NCBI RefSeq assembly: GCF_021347895.1
Contig: NC_067127.1
Location: forward strand, 17,952,984 to 18,016,983
Source: Acanthochromis polyacanthus
Lineage: Eukaryota; Chordata; Actinopteri; Pomacentridae
Direction of reading: 5' to 3'
DNA length: 64,000 nt
Both the position numbers and the translations under genes were made by a program. Position 1 is the stretch's first letter; every line of letters begins with the position of its first letter. Below the pieces are notes generated by a model. The model was not told the origin of the DNA, did no database searches, and was given only the letters and a program-made list of their open reading frames with translations. This document shows, piece by piece, positions 52,051 through 64,000 of the stretch.

Positions 52051-55000
52051 AGTGTGTCTTGTTAAAGTGTTATTTATGACAAATAAAACAGTTCCAACTT
52101 AAGGCTTGGCTGCTCAAGTCTCCTGAATGGTTAACTGGATTCAAAGGTTGTCTTGAGATTTACCTTTCATCTTGCTCACATGTTCTTGTCTTAACATGTA
52201 GGCTTCAACCTCCATACACTGTATGTTCACAGACATGCATAGAGACATGCATTTCAAAGGAAAATTCCATCCTTGAACTCTCTTGAAGTGTTGAAAGTAA
52301 TCAATCTTTTGCTCAATGAGAAACAGGACTTTTTTTTAAAAAAAATGTAAGGAGTCCTTCACTTTGCATCACCTACAGCAGGCTATCTTTTCTGCTGGTT
52401 GTTCTGTTGAACATTTACAAAAATGGCTTCAACAAACCCAACAGTAGTGGTAGCGCTGCAGCACAGAAGCAGTAAGAGTGGCTTTCCAGATGAGAAAAAA
52501 AGATTTAAAAAAGAGAAGAAGGGCTCAGTTTTAAACCAGTCAAGTGCAACTACATGTGCAAAGTGGTGGGTCTTTAGTACTTAAACCTTGTTGTATCCCC
52601 AAGTGCACCTGCTCTTTGGGTTCATGCATGTGTGTAATGAAAGTCCTCTTCCTCATTAGTCATAAATAAGGATGACACACCACAAAGAATATGCTAATTT
52701 ATGAACATTGCAAGCGGAGGAAGCAACCGCACAAACACAGGAACTGAATGTATCGCAGTGTTTGCCGTTTCTCTGTTCTTATGTGTTTTCCTTATAACTG
52801 CCTCATCCAGTGAAAGAAGCACATGTTGGTTTGGAAAATATGTTGATGCCAGTTGGATGTAAAATTTTAAGTTGTATAATCTCTGTTAAGTGATTAATTG
52901 AAAGAGTGATGTTAAGATTCAGCCTTGTGTGATGTGGAGCGACTGCTGGATGAATTTCTTAATCTGCTGCTGTCTCCTTTCTAAAACGTCCGAGCCAAAA
53001 CGGTAACCAGGGTTTAACACCAGTTAAAGGAGGCGTGAAATGACTTTCAGTTAAGTCACTGATACATAATGAAGAACGTTAACATAAATAGTTGTATGTA
53101 TGAGATTTGTTCATTGGTATTTGTTGGGTTTTCTTGATCAGGCTCCTCTGTGATGAACTTGAGCTGTAATCTGTCGATGGGTGTCTAAAAAGGCTTCCTG
53201 TTGAGTGGCTGCTGGTTGGACTTCAAACCACCTGTGGACGACAGTGTTTTCGTCTAGTGATTGTATTTTGTTCTGCATGTTCATTGTTGGTGTATAAATA
53301 CTTAGTTGATCTACACCTCATCCAATTTCTGCCTCAGGCCTCCTGCTTTAATCCGGCCACTTATGGTCATCCCAACAATGTGCAACAGGGTTGGATAAAG
53401 TTGAACATAAACTGGAGGGTGTGGTGGTTAATAAATTCACTCTTGGCCACTCACATTCCTGCTCTCATTGAAACAGCTGTGCCAATCACAGTGACGCACA
53501 ACGACAACAGCTTAACAAATGGAAATAGACTTCTCCAAGAAATTATATTGTCATCTGGACGGTGCAGAGCAACACAGAGGCAGATACTGCGGGTTGTTAT
53601 TTAACTTGTGCAATGATGATAGAAATAAATATATAACAAACACCGATGGAGTCATTTCCACATCCCAAGCTGATTCAGCTTTCATTTTAGTGCATGTCAT
53701 GTCATAAACGATCACGTCAAACCATAGAATGAGACACAGCAGCATGTGCACCGTCATGTATTTCATAGTAGGAATGGAGGTGTTGACACACAGAAATGAT
53801 GATCCACTGTAATCCGACATCTCCCACACGAACAACATAACACTGACTCATAACAGGCTAGTCTGATGTGAGCAGCATTGATCAGGGCTGCTTTGTAGAA
53901 CTGCTGCAGTTTGCATGTGACTCACTAAAGGGAAACACCATGGACAGTCATGTGTTAAGATGTTATGCTTTGAAGTAACACTTTTCAAATCAGAAAGCCC
54001 AGATTGATCAACAGATGTGTCCTGCTGTCTTTAGATGGTTAATCTCTTGAAGGAAAAGTTTTCACACTAGGTGAAGCAACTGTTTGAATCACTTACATGT
54101 ACTAATTAATAGATCAGTGCAGACTGCTTTACCATAATTACTGCTTCACACACAATAAGTTAATTGAGGGTAGTGGAAACAAGCTGTAAACAACATCCAC
54201 ACATCAATTTATGATTTGTAATTAGAATTTTAAACCAACAACTGGCTATTTACACATTGTATGGATAAGGAACCTCATTAGAATTAATTTAAACTTTTGT
54301 TTGGTTGCCTGATGAAGGCTACGTACACACGAACACATTTCTTTTTAAAAATGCATCACCTTTGTTACAGTTCCACCCAGCTCCATACGACTTTGGCATC
54401 ATAGGACCCATAAAGTGGAGACTTTTGGAATAGCTGCTGACCCTATTTAATCTTAAAACTCTGCTTTCCAACTGGGTTTTATTTTGTTGGTGTTACCTAA
54501 TTCATCAATCCCCATCACCTGGCATCAGCCTTGACTAGCTGTTACTTCAGTAAATGTAACAATTTACAGGCGTTGGTGACTGAATATTTCTTTATGAGTG
54601 TGATACTACAAGAAGTTCAGATCACGTTTCATGTGGTCAGTTCATCCATTGCCATAAACATATTTGTTATAACTGCTTCTCTAAGCTGTAGCTGCTTTCT
54701 GAACAACTGGATGACAAGTTTCATGTTTTTCCAGTTTTCCAAAGGGCTACATATCACAGCATTACAGTTTAATTAAAGATCCCACACATTGAAGCAACAT
54801 AAAAGTCGATGAACTTTAATCTAAGCATGCATATCTTCGTATTTTTCTATCAATAGTCCTACTATTCAAACACAGCTGAAAGGGCACAACCATGTGTGAA
54901 CACACACACACACACATTGATACCAAGGTCACCTGTGTTTGACAGATTAAGAGACTAAATGGCTGCTGTGTGTGGCTTTAATGACTGATCTGTCATCGGT

Positions 55001-56329
55001 TTTCATTAAGTGCTCTGGTTCTGCCAAGGTGAGACCGTCCTGTCTGTACGGTCTGGGTCGAGACACTCAGCTCAGGGTCATGAAAGAGAACAGAGAGAAG
55101 CTTAGAGCGACCTGAACTTCCAGTAAATAGTGCAGCTGGGAAGAAACTGGTGTTGCATTTCTGGCATGTGCATACGGAGCCTGTGACTCGGGTCGCTGGA
55201 CCTGTGTCCTTAAAGGCAAATTCCAACAAAGTCATCATTTGGAAGAAAAATAACATGCTACATAAATTGCTGAGCAGTCTGCAAGATGTGTTATTTGGGC
55301 AATCATATGCTTGTCCAGTCAGAAGGAAACAAACTCAAGTAAGAACCAAGTTTTGCATTCCAAATAAGAAGAAATTGAAAATAGAGCAACTGATTTTTTT
55401 TTTCCCCAGACGAGCCACTTAATTTTGAAGCTCACATTAGAAAGCGTTACCGCCTGTGAGACGTCAGCAGGGATGGCCCAGAGCCAGAGGCCAGGTCCAG
55501 GACAGGAACCAGAGCCTCCAGTGTGTCACCTCAGACAGAACACACAGCAACACGAGGAGATCTCTCTCCAAAGCCCAGGAACACTGCTGACAGTGTTTGG
55601 ACAAGTGCTTAAGTTTCTGTTTCCCGCTATAACTCACCCTGCCTCCTCTCTTCTCCTCCATCCTGCACCTCCAGGAACCCGGAAGGAAGACACTGGAGTC
55701 AGAGACAGAGAGAGAAGAAGCAGTAAACATGGAAAATAAAAGCAGATTTTATTCTGTCACTAGATGGTGCTGGAATCTCCAGTGACTTTGTAAATGTCAT
55801 TAGAAAATATCATTTCAGCTGAGTGAGGGGAAGGTTTCCTACCACTTCTTGTACTTTTGTAAAAGAAAAGAATGCAACAAGTGAAGGACATCTAAAGATT
55901 ATCGGATCTGAACAGAAGCAGAGATATGTTTTTCCCACAATAGTACAAGATAACATTAGTTGGAATGAGATTAACAGAGATTTAAGGGGAGCCATTTCCT
56001 TCTTAAATAAACATTAATATCACAGGCAAATATACAACATAAATGATTGATCTGGTTTATCACAGCAGAACAAACAGCGCAGATAACAATCTGGAGCAGA
56101 GACTATCCTAAAATGCCCTTTCATAACTGCACTTATAAATAGCTTTGAATCAAATCCCCGAAAGAGCCAAAAAAAAGAAGGAAAAACAACAAGAGAGCTA
56201 ACATGCTCCCACTTCCAAGAATAGGCTGTACCACAAGCTCCAGGATTGGATTTTGTGATAAGCCAGCCATATGAGCTGCATTCTCTATCTGCTCTGACCC
56301 GGCTGCATGTGAGCCGCAATAACAAAGGC
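52051..56329. other. Single-copy sequence, no gene
   Basis: No coding exon recognised in 4.3 kb. Minor simple sequence: CA run at 54899-54916. The part near 55860-56000 (GGACATCTAAAGATTATCGG, GATAACATTAGTTGGAATG) is another possible conserved block. Confidence 0.45.
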
Positions 56330-56520
56330 TCTCAGCAGTGGGCCCCAGGGTCCGTTTACTCAGTGGCGTAATGTTTGTGCTCTCATGCCCTCACAGCAGC
56401 CGAGCACAGCCCTTATCAGGGGCCCCGGCCTCGTTTGCCACGGACCTCTGGAAGGCTGCGGCTACACCGCACTGTGTATTCTACTACTGCAAACAGCCCT
56501 TTCACAAAGGGGAGAAAAAG
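56330..56520. promoter_or_regulatory. Candidate conserved non-coding block, GC-richer
   Basis: GTCCGTTTACTCAGTGGCGT, GCCCTTATCAGGGGCCCCGG (GATA-type core) and AACAGCCCTTTCACAAAGGG (containing CCCTTTCACAAAGGG, near palindromic) lie in non-repetitive DNA. Short plus frames overlap but lack domains. Confidence 0.25.
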
Positions 56521-58779
56521 AGTGAAGGGTGAGGAGGTAAAGAGAGGGATGAAAACAGAGGGATCTGCAGCCTGGGGTCTTGGTTGCTTTCCATAAAGGG
56601 GCCTCCATCCCTGCTTCTCTGGAGGGAAAGAGGAGAGGAGGGTGGAGGGTTGGAGTGCATTCCTCTCTCCTCATGCCCTGGAGGGGTGTCGGCTTTGGCT
56701 GCAGAGTGGAGAATGAAGGCAGGCCTAAGCCCCTGCAGACACGCAGGCCTCGGCTGGCTAATGCTCTGTTGGCCTAACAGCGAGCAGGACAGAAGGGTCT
56801 CTCTGGGTCCATCACTTTCCACTCAGCCCAAACATTCGCTGAGGAGCTCTCTGATCTGTCTCATTGCACACGGATGTACTGCACAAAACCTATCTCAATA
56901 GTGAGAACAAAGGTGTTACTGTAAGAAAGCCACGAAAACAACAAGGCAAAAGTGTTGATAGAAAACTTGTCTTGCTGTGAACTGAGCTGAACTCCTTTTA
57001 GTTGTTTGGTGAGTCACAGTGCCAGTCCAGCCAGGGGAGAAAAGTACTGCTCCATATTTTCCATCCTCATGCTGCTTTTTGGGCCTTTCTCTTTGACTGG
57101 CACGCAGGCAGGCAGCACACTGGCATGGTCACTGTAATTTCCAGCTCTGTCCTTTCTCAAAACGCCTCAAAGAATAGTGCTTAATGTCACTCTTACGCCA
57201 ATTCAGTCTAATTGGAAATATTGCATCTAAAAATACCTTCCAACCACAGCAGAAAAGAAAAAGACTTATTTTCTAGAAAAGACTCCCAGCAGAAATGAAG
57301 AAAAATCAATCATATTAAAGTGATGATAATGCCACTCCGAAAAGGAACTTCCACATCCAAGATGAAATCAAAATTTCCTCTGCTGGATTAGCTTCAGCTA
57401 TGTGATGGCTGTGATTGATGCAGAAATCTTCCCCCCAAACCCACCAAAAACATGTTCAAGCTTAGAGGAAACCATTCCGCACTGTGACCAAAAGAGGCCT
57501 TAACTAAGCAGCCAACTCACCAACCCGCAGCTCTGTCTTTACCTCATCTTCTCTCTGGTTTCCCTTAAAAACCAACAGGAAAATAGGACGCAGGCCCGCA
57601 GGCTGTTGAATTGCACCCATAAAGAGGGACATGCGAGATGCAGGGAGCGCACTTTTTGGTCCCCAAAAGTAGAGGAATGTTAAGCATATCCCTAAGAAGA
57701 TTAGGGGTCTCCTTGGTATAGCACACAGCCTTCCCTCGATGTGCCAAAGGACCCGTGTAGATCAAAGCCACCTCGGACTTCCTTGTCATTAGCTATGGCT
57801 TATCCCCGAATGCTTTCACCCCCTGATACTGACCCCCCTCATTATCCCAGCACACCCATCACTTCGCCTGGCTTTGGAAACAGAGTGCAGGGCTCTGGCA
57901 CAGGATGTGATCCCCCTCTAAAAGACCCCCTTCCTCTCTCATTGAAAAAGTTACACTCACTCAGTCAAATTCAGACGTAAACAGTGCCGACATGGAGGGC
58001 AGTGCCTGAATGAACTGCCATGTACACACAACAAACTTAATGCTTTACAGACAGGACACATTTTACGAGCAATATCTATTGATAATCATTAATACACACA
58101 GCAGTATAATGACTAATAACAAATACAGTGAGTCATGGAAAAGATGCTTTGCGGTTAAGCAAACAGAACCTAAAAGACAAACTATAGAAAAATTGTTTGT
58201 TTTGATATTACGGCTTAGTCTTTTCCTATTCCTTGCCCTTTGTTTACAGTACTAAATGGGAATTTGTTAACATTTCTCCATTGGTCCTTTTACTGTCTAG
58301 AAGTCATTAATGTAGGGATATGCTTGCCAAGAAGATTATAGGCATATTTATACACTTATGGCTCCTAATCAAAACAAAGAGTGGCCATCTGGGCCAAACA
58401 TTTAAAGTATATATTGTTTGTGAAATAGAAATACTGGCTTCAGAGGCTGTGTGGTTAGAATGGATTTATAATTAGTATTCAGGCAGTCACAGGAAAGACG
58501 AAAATGCTGTACACTAGCCGCCACTTCACGGTTCACAAACAAATGAAGCACTAATAGATTGCACTGTACTCCCCTCAACCCGCCAACATCAGTCTAAGCA
58601 GTCACCATCACTAAAGCCAATATAGTTCGATTAGGGAGCAGATTAAAAGTGCCTCTCTTCCAATGTTTATGAATACATTCCTCTGTACTGTAGATTATCC
58701 TGCTATAACATGAGAACAAGGCTGTCAGACAGAGATGGATTTTTTTTCCTTGAAGTATAAAAGCATATAATGCACAGCA
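56521..58779. other. Single-copy sequence, no gene
   Basis: No gene or repeat recognised. Purine-rich near 56510-56660. Confidence 0.45.
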
Positions 58780-59260
58780 ATCCAGGCGTTCAGTGTGTTT
58801 GCTCAGGGTGTGTGAGGCCCGTCATGGTGGAGCTTGGTTGGGGTTGCTGGGAAGGCCACCTGAGCATGAGAGAGCTTGCACACCTGTTCTCTGTTTGGTC
58901 AACAAGCGCAATCGTGGCCGGGTCACGCAGCACAATGCTGCTATCGCCGCCCGATCTGGAGAGCAATCCGGCGCTTATCGCTTATTGGCTCTGATTGCAG
59001 CCATTCAGGCCAATTAGGAGCTCTCCCTCCTGTTCGCTGAGTTCCTGCCCTCCAGCAGCGAGGCCCGCTGCACGGCTGCTGCAGTTCCTGGACCGGGCCG
59101 AGCCAGCTGGGACACTGAGGGAATTAGGATTCAAGCAAACATCATGGGACGTCAATTCCCACATATGGATGTGTTTGCAGAAAATGAAGGTGGAGCGGTG
59201 GCTGTTACAACAGTGAAAACCTTGTCACAGCAATTAAGCAAAACTGTTTTCACAAAAATA
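58780..59260. promoter_or_regulatory. Candidate conserved non-coding block, best in window
   Basis: A GC-balanced, CpG-containing stretch free of simple repeats, with CGCTTATTGGCTCTGATTGC, GCCATTCAGGCCAATTAGGA, GAGGGAATTAGGATTCAAGC, GGGACGTCAATTCCCACATA (CREB-type GACGTCA) and CACAGCAATTAAGC. Motif density and composition differ from the AT-rich flanks. It looks like a developmental enhancer or a conserved promoter-proximal element. The open frames through it (60-74 codons on both strands) lack domains. Confidence 0.4.
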
Positions 59261-60189
59261 AAGTTCCTGCTGAGTGGTTTGCACTTTTCCACAGATGGTT
59301 GGTTTCACTTCACTTTGCTCTGAGGCAAAAGCGGATTTTGGACTGGACTGAACTTTGACAAATGTCCAGCAGGCCACCCTGTCTTGACATCACTGTATCG
59401 TCTGTGAAATCTGCGCTCTACTAACAGAACCAGTGACACAATTATTAAATTAAGCTCTGGAGGTGCTCTGGTGAGGATCAGTCCTGCTAAATGAGGTTGT
59501 GCCAGTGAGATTGAGAGAAGACAGCTTGCTGGGCTCTACAAGGCCTGCGAGCTGCCAAATCTTGCCCCACCAAAACCCTCTGGAGTGCATGAAGAAAGCA
59601 GCAGAATCTGGCACTGACCCTCCATTCACACTGCTGCCCACTTCTCAGGAACCAGAAGGAAGGGAGAGGAGAGAGAGGACTTTGAACACACCTCAGAATG
59701 CATGCACACACATTTGCTATTTCTCTTGGATGGACTCACCAGTGTGCATCACCAGCCTGGCTGTGTTTGACCATCGCCGTGGTGATGATTCACAGCCCAG
59801 CCATTAACACTACGGGAGCAGTGGAAATGTTGACACAAACCCGGCAACATGCGCATATTGTTCATGCACATATCTCATCTGAAACCTTAAATCAGCAAAT
59901 AGCTGAGACCAGACCAGAGTGTGACGTCAGCATCATGAGTGGTCGCAGTGTGTGGACCGTGTGGGCAGGTGAGAATGTGGAAATCAGACCAGAATCTGAA
60001 AATAACCAAGCGGCATCGTTCATGGAATCAGGTTAATGATTATGTTTATGTCAAATAGCAGCAACGAGGGAGTGCAATCTTTGATATTTGCTTTAGTCTG
60101 CTGAAACATCCATTCCGCTCGTTGGTGAAACCAGACACAAAGACTTACCAGTAAAAACAATGTACCTAGAACAACCACAACCATAAAAC
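59261..60189. other. Single-copy sequence, no gene
   Basis: Nothing recognised; overlapping frames of up to 112 codons have no domain. Confidence 0.45.
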
Positions 60190-60840
60190 CACATGTCTGA
60201 TACTACTATTTTGAAGTAGTTGCCAGAACAGCTCTTCCCCCTTGAGGCATTGACTCTGCAAGACCTCTAAAGGTGTCCTGTGGTATCAAGAACAGTCACG
60301 TACCAAGATGTTAGCAACAGATATTTTAAGTCCTGGAAGTTTCAAGGTGGAGCCTCCACGGATCGGATTTCTTTATCCAATTCATCTCGTAGATACTCGA
60401 ACCAGCTGAGATGTATGGAATCAGTCAAAGCCAACACCTTGAATTCTTGTGTATTCCTCAAAACAATCCCATACCATTCAGCAACGTTTGCGGGGATGCA
60501 GGGAGCATTGTCTTTTTGAACGAGGGCACTACCATCAGCAACTGCATGAAGAGGTGTACAACCACATCATACCTGTCAAAGTAACATCCACATGAATGCA
60601 AGACCCAAGTTTTCCCAGCAGAACGATAGAGCATCACACTGCCTTCACTTGCATCCTCCAGCCATCTCTTCCCTTCTGTTCTAGAATATGCAAGACAATA
60701 GGACACTAAGATCTGCACTGAGAAACTTAAAAAACAAGATGGAGTTGCTGCACTGCACATGTCCCAGAGGTGCTGATGAAGAGAAAGAAGATTCATTTCA
60801 CGTGTCCATCTGTCACCCTGCACCTCACCTCTGCCTGGCA
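60190..60840 (-). pseudogene. Decayed Tc1/mariner transposase region
   Basis: On the minus strand the frame 60458-60823 (121 codons) contains YSRTEGKRWLEDASEGSVML and SAGKTWVLHS and ends in SFKKTMLPASPQTLLNGMGL. The last part resembles the FQ-DNAPC--AKTLLN region around the second catalytic Asp, with that Asp lost. The plus-strand phrases GATACTACTATTTTGAAGTA and TGGAGCCTCCACGGATCGGA match from memory a frequent fish Tc1-type element. No intact inverted ends were found. Confidence 0.65.
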
Positions 60841-62131
60841 GAGCTGTGCAGGATCATTCCTTGACAGCTCAGACTGCTAACGGAAAGCTCTGGAAAAACA
60901 AGGCTAGCCAGTCAGTGAGGACACGGGATATAGAGAGAGGGGATTTAGAGGGAAAGGAGAAAGAACTCTAACTTCAATGAGAATATGCCTGCTGCTGCCA
61001 TGTTTTCAGAACATTTGTGTAATATTATTTTTACATGCAACAGTCAAACAAAAACTTCTTTGGCATGATCCTAAAACATCCGTTATGTCGCTAAAAGAGC
61101 CTCTCCTGGAGGCAAATAAGATTAATTTAGCATAAAGACATGAGGTAAATGGACATCCTGGCTCTGTTCAAACTTGCAAAATATGGTTCAATGACGTAAT
61201 CCTAGACTGAAGACAGAGATATGAGAGTGATATTGATTTTCTCATCTAATTTTGGAAAGAAGTGAGTGTGTTTCTCCAACATGCTGAATGCTCAAAATCA
61301 ACCACTATTTTTAATCATTGTAATTTGCCCTGGAATTAGATGTTTGAGAATAATGAAATTAATCTCAAACAGTTAGTGATATTCCATTTAAATAATATAA
61401 ATCTTTTTGTGGCTTGTCATAATTGATGCTAACACTGTTTATCTACTTTTACCCAACAGCATGGGCTGACCCTTCTAATTAATAAGTTTGACATGAAACA
61501 GTTAATGTTGTGATAAACTATAAAATTGCTAATAAATAAAGCAAAACAAAAGTTTTAGTTAAGCACAGCTTGCAGCAGGAACCTCCCCACCTTTCAGCCG
61601 CAACCTCCAAAATAATAACACCAGAGAGTCACAACCCTCATCATCCCTGGAGGTGGTAGAAACATAGAAAAGCTGCCTGCAGCTGCACATATTCACTAAT
61701 AAGTCAATCCAGATACAGGGATAATGAGATCCCAAAAGAACACAACAGCCTAACAACCATAATATTATTTTAATAATAGTAATTTAAAGGTGTTTAATAG
61801 TAGAATACATCAAAGTAATCTCCATGTGTAGACTGTTACACACATTGATCAGTCACCACATGAAAACCAAACACTGACAGGTGAAGCGAATAATACTGAT
61901 CGTCTCATTTCAGTGCAATGTTCCGTTGGCATTTATCTGGATGGTACTCTGGCATTTACAACCCACATGAACATTAGTGCAAGCACACCCCCTCAGGACA
62001 CCCACAGCCTTGCATCAATGCCTGAAAGTGTCACAGCTGCAACAAATGCTCTTTCAAATCATTTAAAAAGTTGATTTGATTTGTCTTGTGATCCCAACTT
62101 TGGGAACAACTAGCTTACAGGACCAATACAA
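60841..62131. other. Single-copy sequence, no gene
   Basis: AT-rich, no gene recognised. Confidence 0.5.
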
Positions 62132-62146
62132 CTAAAACTGAACCAT

Positions 62147-62508
62147 CCATCCATTCTCTATACACCGTTTTATCCTCATTAGGGTCGCTGGGGGTGCTGG
62201 AGCCTATCCCAGCTGACTCGGGTGAAGGCAGGGGACATCCTGGACAGGTTGCCAGTCTGTCGCAGGGCTACATATACAGACAAACAATCACACTCACATT
62301 CACACCTACGGGCAATTTAGAGTAACCAATTAACCTCAGCATATTTTTGGACTGTGGGAGGAAGCCGGAGTACCTGGAGAAAACCCACGCATGCACAGGG
62401 AGAACATGCAAACTCCATGCAGAAAGATCCCAGGCCCAGCCCGGGATTCAAACCGGGGATCTTCTTGCTGCAAGGTGAAAGTGCTAACCACTACTGCACT
62501 GTGCAGCC
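62147..62508 (-). mobile_element. tRNA-derived SINE, copy 4, full length
   Basis: Same family as copies 1-3, with tRNA-like head at the right (about 62435-62508), body and a CCAT-repeat tail at 62147-62155 as seen on the plus strand. A perfect 15-bp target-site duplication, CTAAAACTGAACCAT, flanks it (62132-62146 and 62509-62523). This is among the youngest insertions in the window. Confidence 0.95.
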
Positions 62509-62523
62509 CTAAAACTGAACCAT

Positions 62524-64000
62524 TGTGCATTAAAAATAGGTAGGGTAATGCAACAGTGATAAGACAAATATATATTGTCTGTTAAAGGTGTCAGGGTACG
62601 GCCATTTTCAAGTAAAGCTGAGGCAATTTTTTTAACAAAGTCTAAACAGCTTATATTTTACTTCTAATTATCCCATATTTCCTGATCTGTCTTGTTTTCA
62701 GGCTGTATTTCAGGGTATTTTCGGATGTCACATTGTTTGAGAATTTTTACTAAAATGCTAAAACACTGAGAGCTTTGGATTGAAGTTTTGATTGACAGGG
62801 TCGTAAATCTCAGTCGATTACAGGCCTGATGCTGAACCCCTCACTGAAACATTTAACCGGGAAGAAAAGTCTGAATTGACATAAGACTAACAGAATGCTA
62901 TGATCTGAGGAGTCATAGATCTACCCCAGGACTCATGGAAATTATTCTTGGATTGCCTTGAGAGGCTGCCAAGACATGCAGGGCAAGTTACATATGAAAG
63001 TCTTTATGGGACCCTATAGTGCGCCTCCCTCTTTGTTTTATTCACCCCTTCCCTCCGTTCTCCCTGTCTTGTCATCCTCAGGGCTGTGTAAGCTCTGTGG
63101 TTTTGGCAAGCCGGTGCAGAGATCCCAGTAGTTCCTGTTGCGGGAAGAGCAACTATTACAACCCCACACTGCTGCAGTTCACAGAACAATTATCATAATT
63201 ATCATTTCACCAAACAGAACTATGATATCCAGTGATGCGGCTGCCACGGGGGTTTGAATGTCAGCCTGATTTGCCTGATATGTTTCTATTTTACTGTCTG
63301 TCTTTAATTTACCGTCTTCGTGGGAAGCAGTGACCGAAAATACGACAGACCGTTCCACTGGAAGAGTGGCCACTGTGAGAAATTTATGAACCACTAAGCT
63401 GATATACAAAAGAATATAATCGAAAACATGATATTAAAACAACTGGTGCATTTGAGCAGTCAGATGCCATTCCTCTTTTTTTCTGCCCACTAGACATCTG
63501 GCAGCGCTGACCGAAGCCAGCCCATGCAAAAAGAAAAATAAAAACCAGGAGAGTAATGAGGAGGAGAGAGCAGGAAGACATGAGGCGTCTGCTAGTCTCC
63601 TAAGCAGTGGAGGTTGGGAAAAAGTGAAGTCAATAATGGTTTCTATTCAGCCAAGACAATGGTCGCATCCACCCTCCATCACCATCCAGCTCCTCTGCTC
63701 AGCCCGGCCACAGCGACTGTCGGAAATGACCGTGACTTAACCGATCCGTGGAGCGGTGAGCATCAGACACCAGAATGTCTGCCGTGGAGCCGCCGGGGGT
63801 CAAAGGTCACATCTGAGTATGAGGATGGGAGACAGCCAGAGGAAGGAGGATGAAAGAAAAAAAACCAACACAGGGTGGTTACGTATTCACTGGCAAAATG
63901 AGATGAGAAGCAGTGGTTAGAGCAAGAATAATGGATGAGATTCTGAGTGGAGGGTTGTATGTTCATATTTCATCCGTTATTTCTGGTTTGCAGACTGAGC
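62524..64000. other. Single-copy sequence to the window end
   Basis: No gene recognised. GAACAATTATCATAATTATC near 63184-63203 is a small symmetric AT motif inside sequence that could be regulatory. Frames of 60-80 codons lack domains. Confidence 0.45.

Noticed and set aside
51608..52102. 164-codon plus-strand open frame
   Set aside because: No recognised domain; regulatory-type motif content explains the region better.

Overview
The window is vertebrate genomic DNA, most likely from a percomorph teleost. The evidence is a fish-type tRNA-derived SINE of the DANA/mermaid kind, several Tc1-like transposons with fish-type ends, truncated LINE 3' ends that are common in fish genomes, and long CA/TG microsatellites. 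I find no convincing host protein-coding exon, no rRNA and no functional tRNA gene. The sequence reads as intergenic or long-intron DNA of a gene-poor locus, built from repeats of several ages and separated by AT-rich single-copy DNA. Some of that single-copy DNA looks like conserved non-coding (enhancer-type) sequence.

Layout. 0-2.3 kb: a reverse-strand SINE and two copies of a leader sequence, each running into the satellite. 2.28-11.97 kb: an almost uninterrupted 29-bp satellite of about 330 monomers with longer-range duplications inside it, a small retro-insertion at its right edge, and a decayed tail to about 12.46 kb. 12.8-14.7 kb: a CpG-rich patch, a LINE ORF1 fragment and a LINE 3' end. 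14.7-22 kb: single-copy DNA with a CA microsatellite, a strong hairpin and candidate conserved non-coding blocks. 22.19-23.82 kb: a complete Tc1-like element with nearly identical ~210-bp inverted repeats but a broken transposase. 26.18-27.38 kb: a second, older Tc1-like element. 29.4-36.5 kb: MITE fragments, a SINE with perfect target-site duplications, an LTR-like block, pieces of an unnamed dispersed repeat and LINE 3' ends. 38.5-41.4 kb: a Tc1 remnant, a 591-bp non-autonomous DNA element carrying the start of a RecQ-type helicase frame, and a pair of ancient related segments. 43.0 kb: a TG/TGCG microsatellite. 44.9-49.8 kb: two more copies of the dispersed repeat, one split by a SINE that is itself split by a solo LTR. 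50-64 kb: mostly single-copy DNA with candidate regulatory blocks, a CA microsatellite, a decayed Tc1 remnant and a fourth near full-length SINE.

Nothing here forms a pathway. The relations are evolutionary: insertions nested in insertions, amplification of the satellite by duplication of multi-monomer blocks, and likely cis-regulatory sequence in the non-repetitive parts. Assignments to transposon families rest on motifs I recognise in the sequence. No database search was run.
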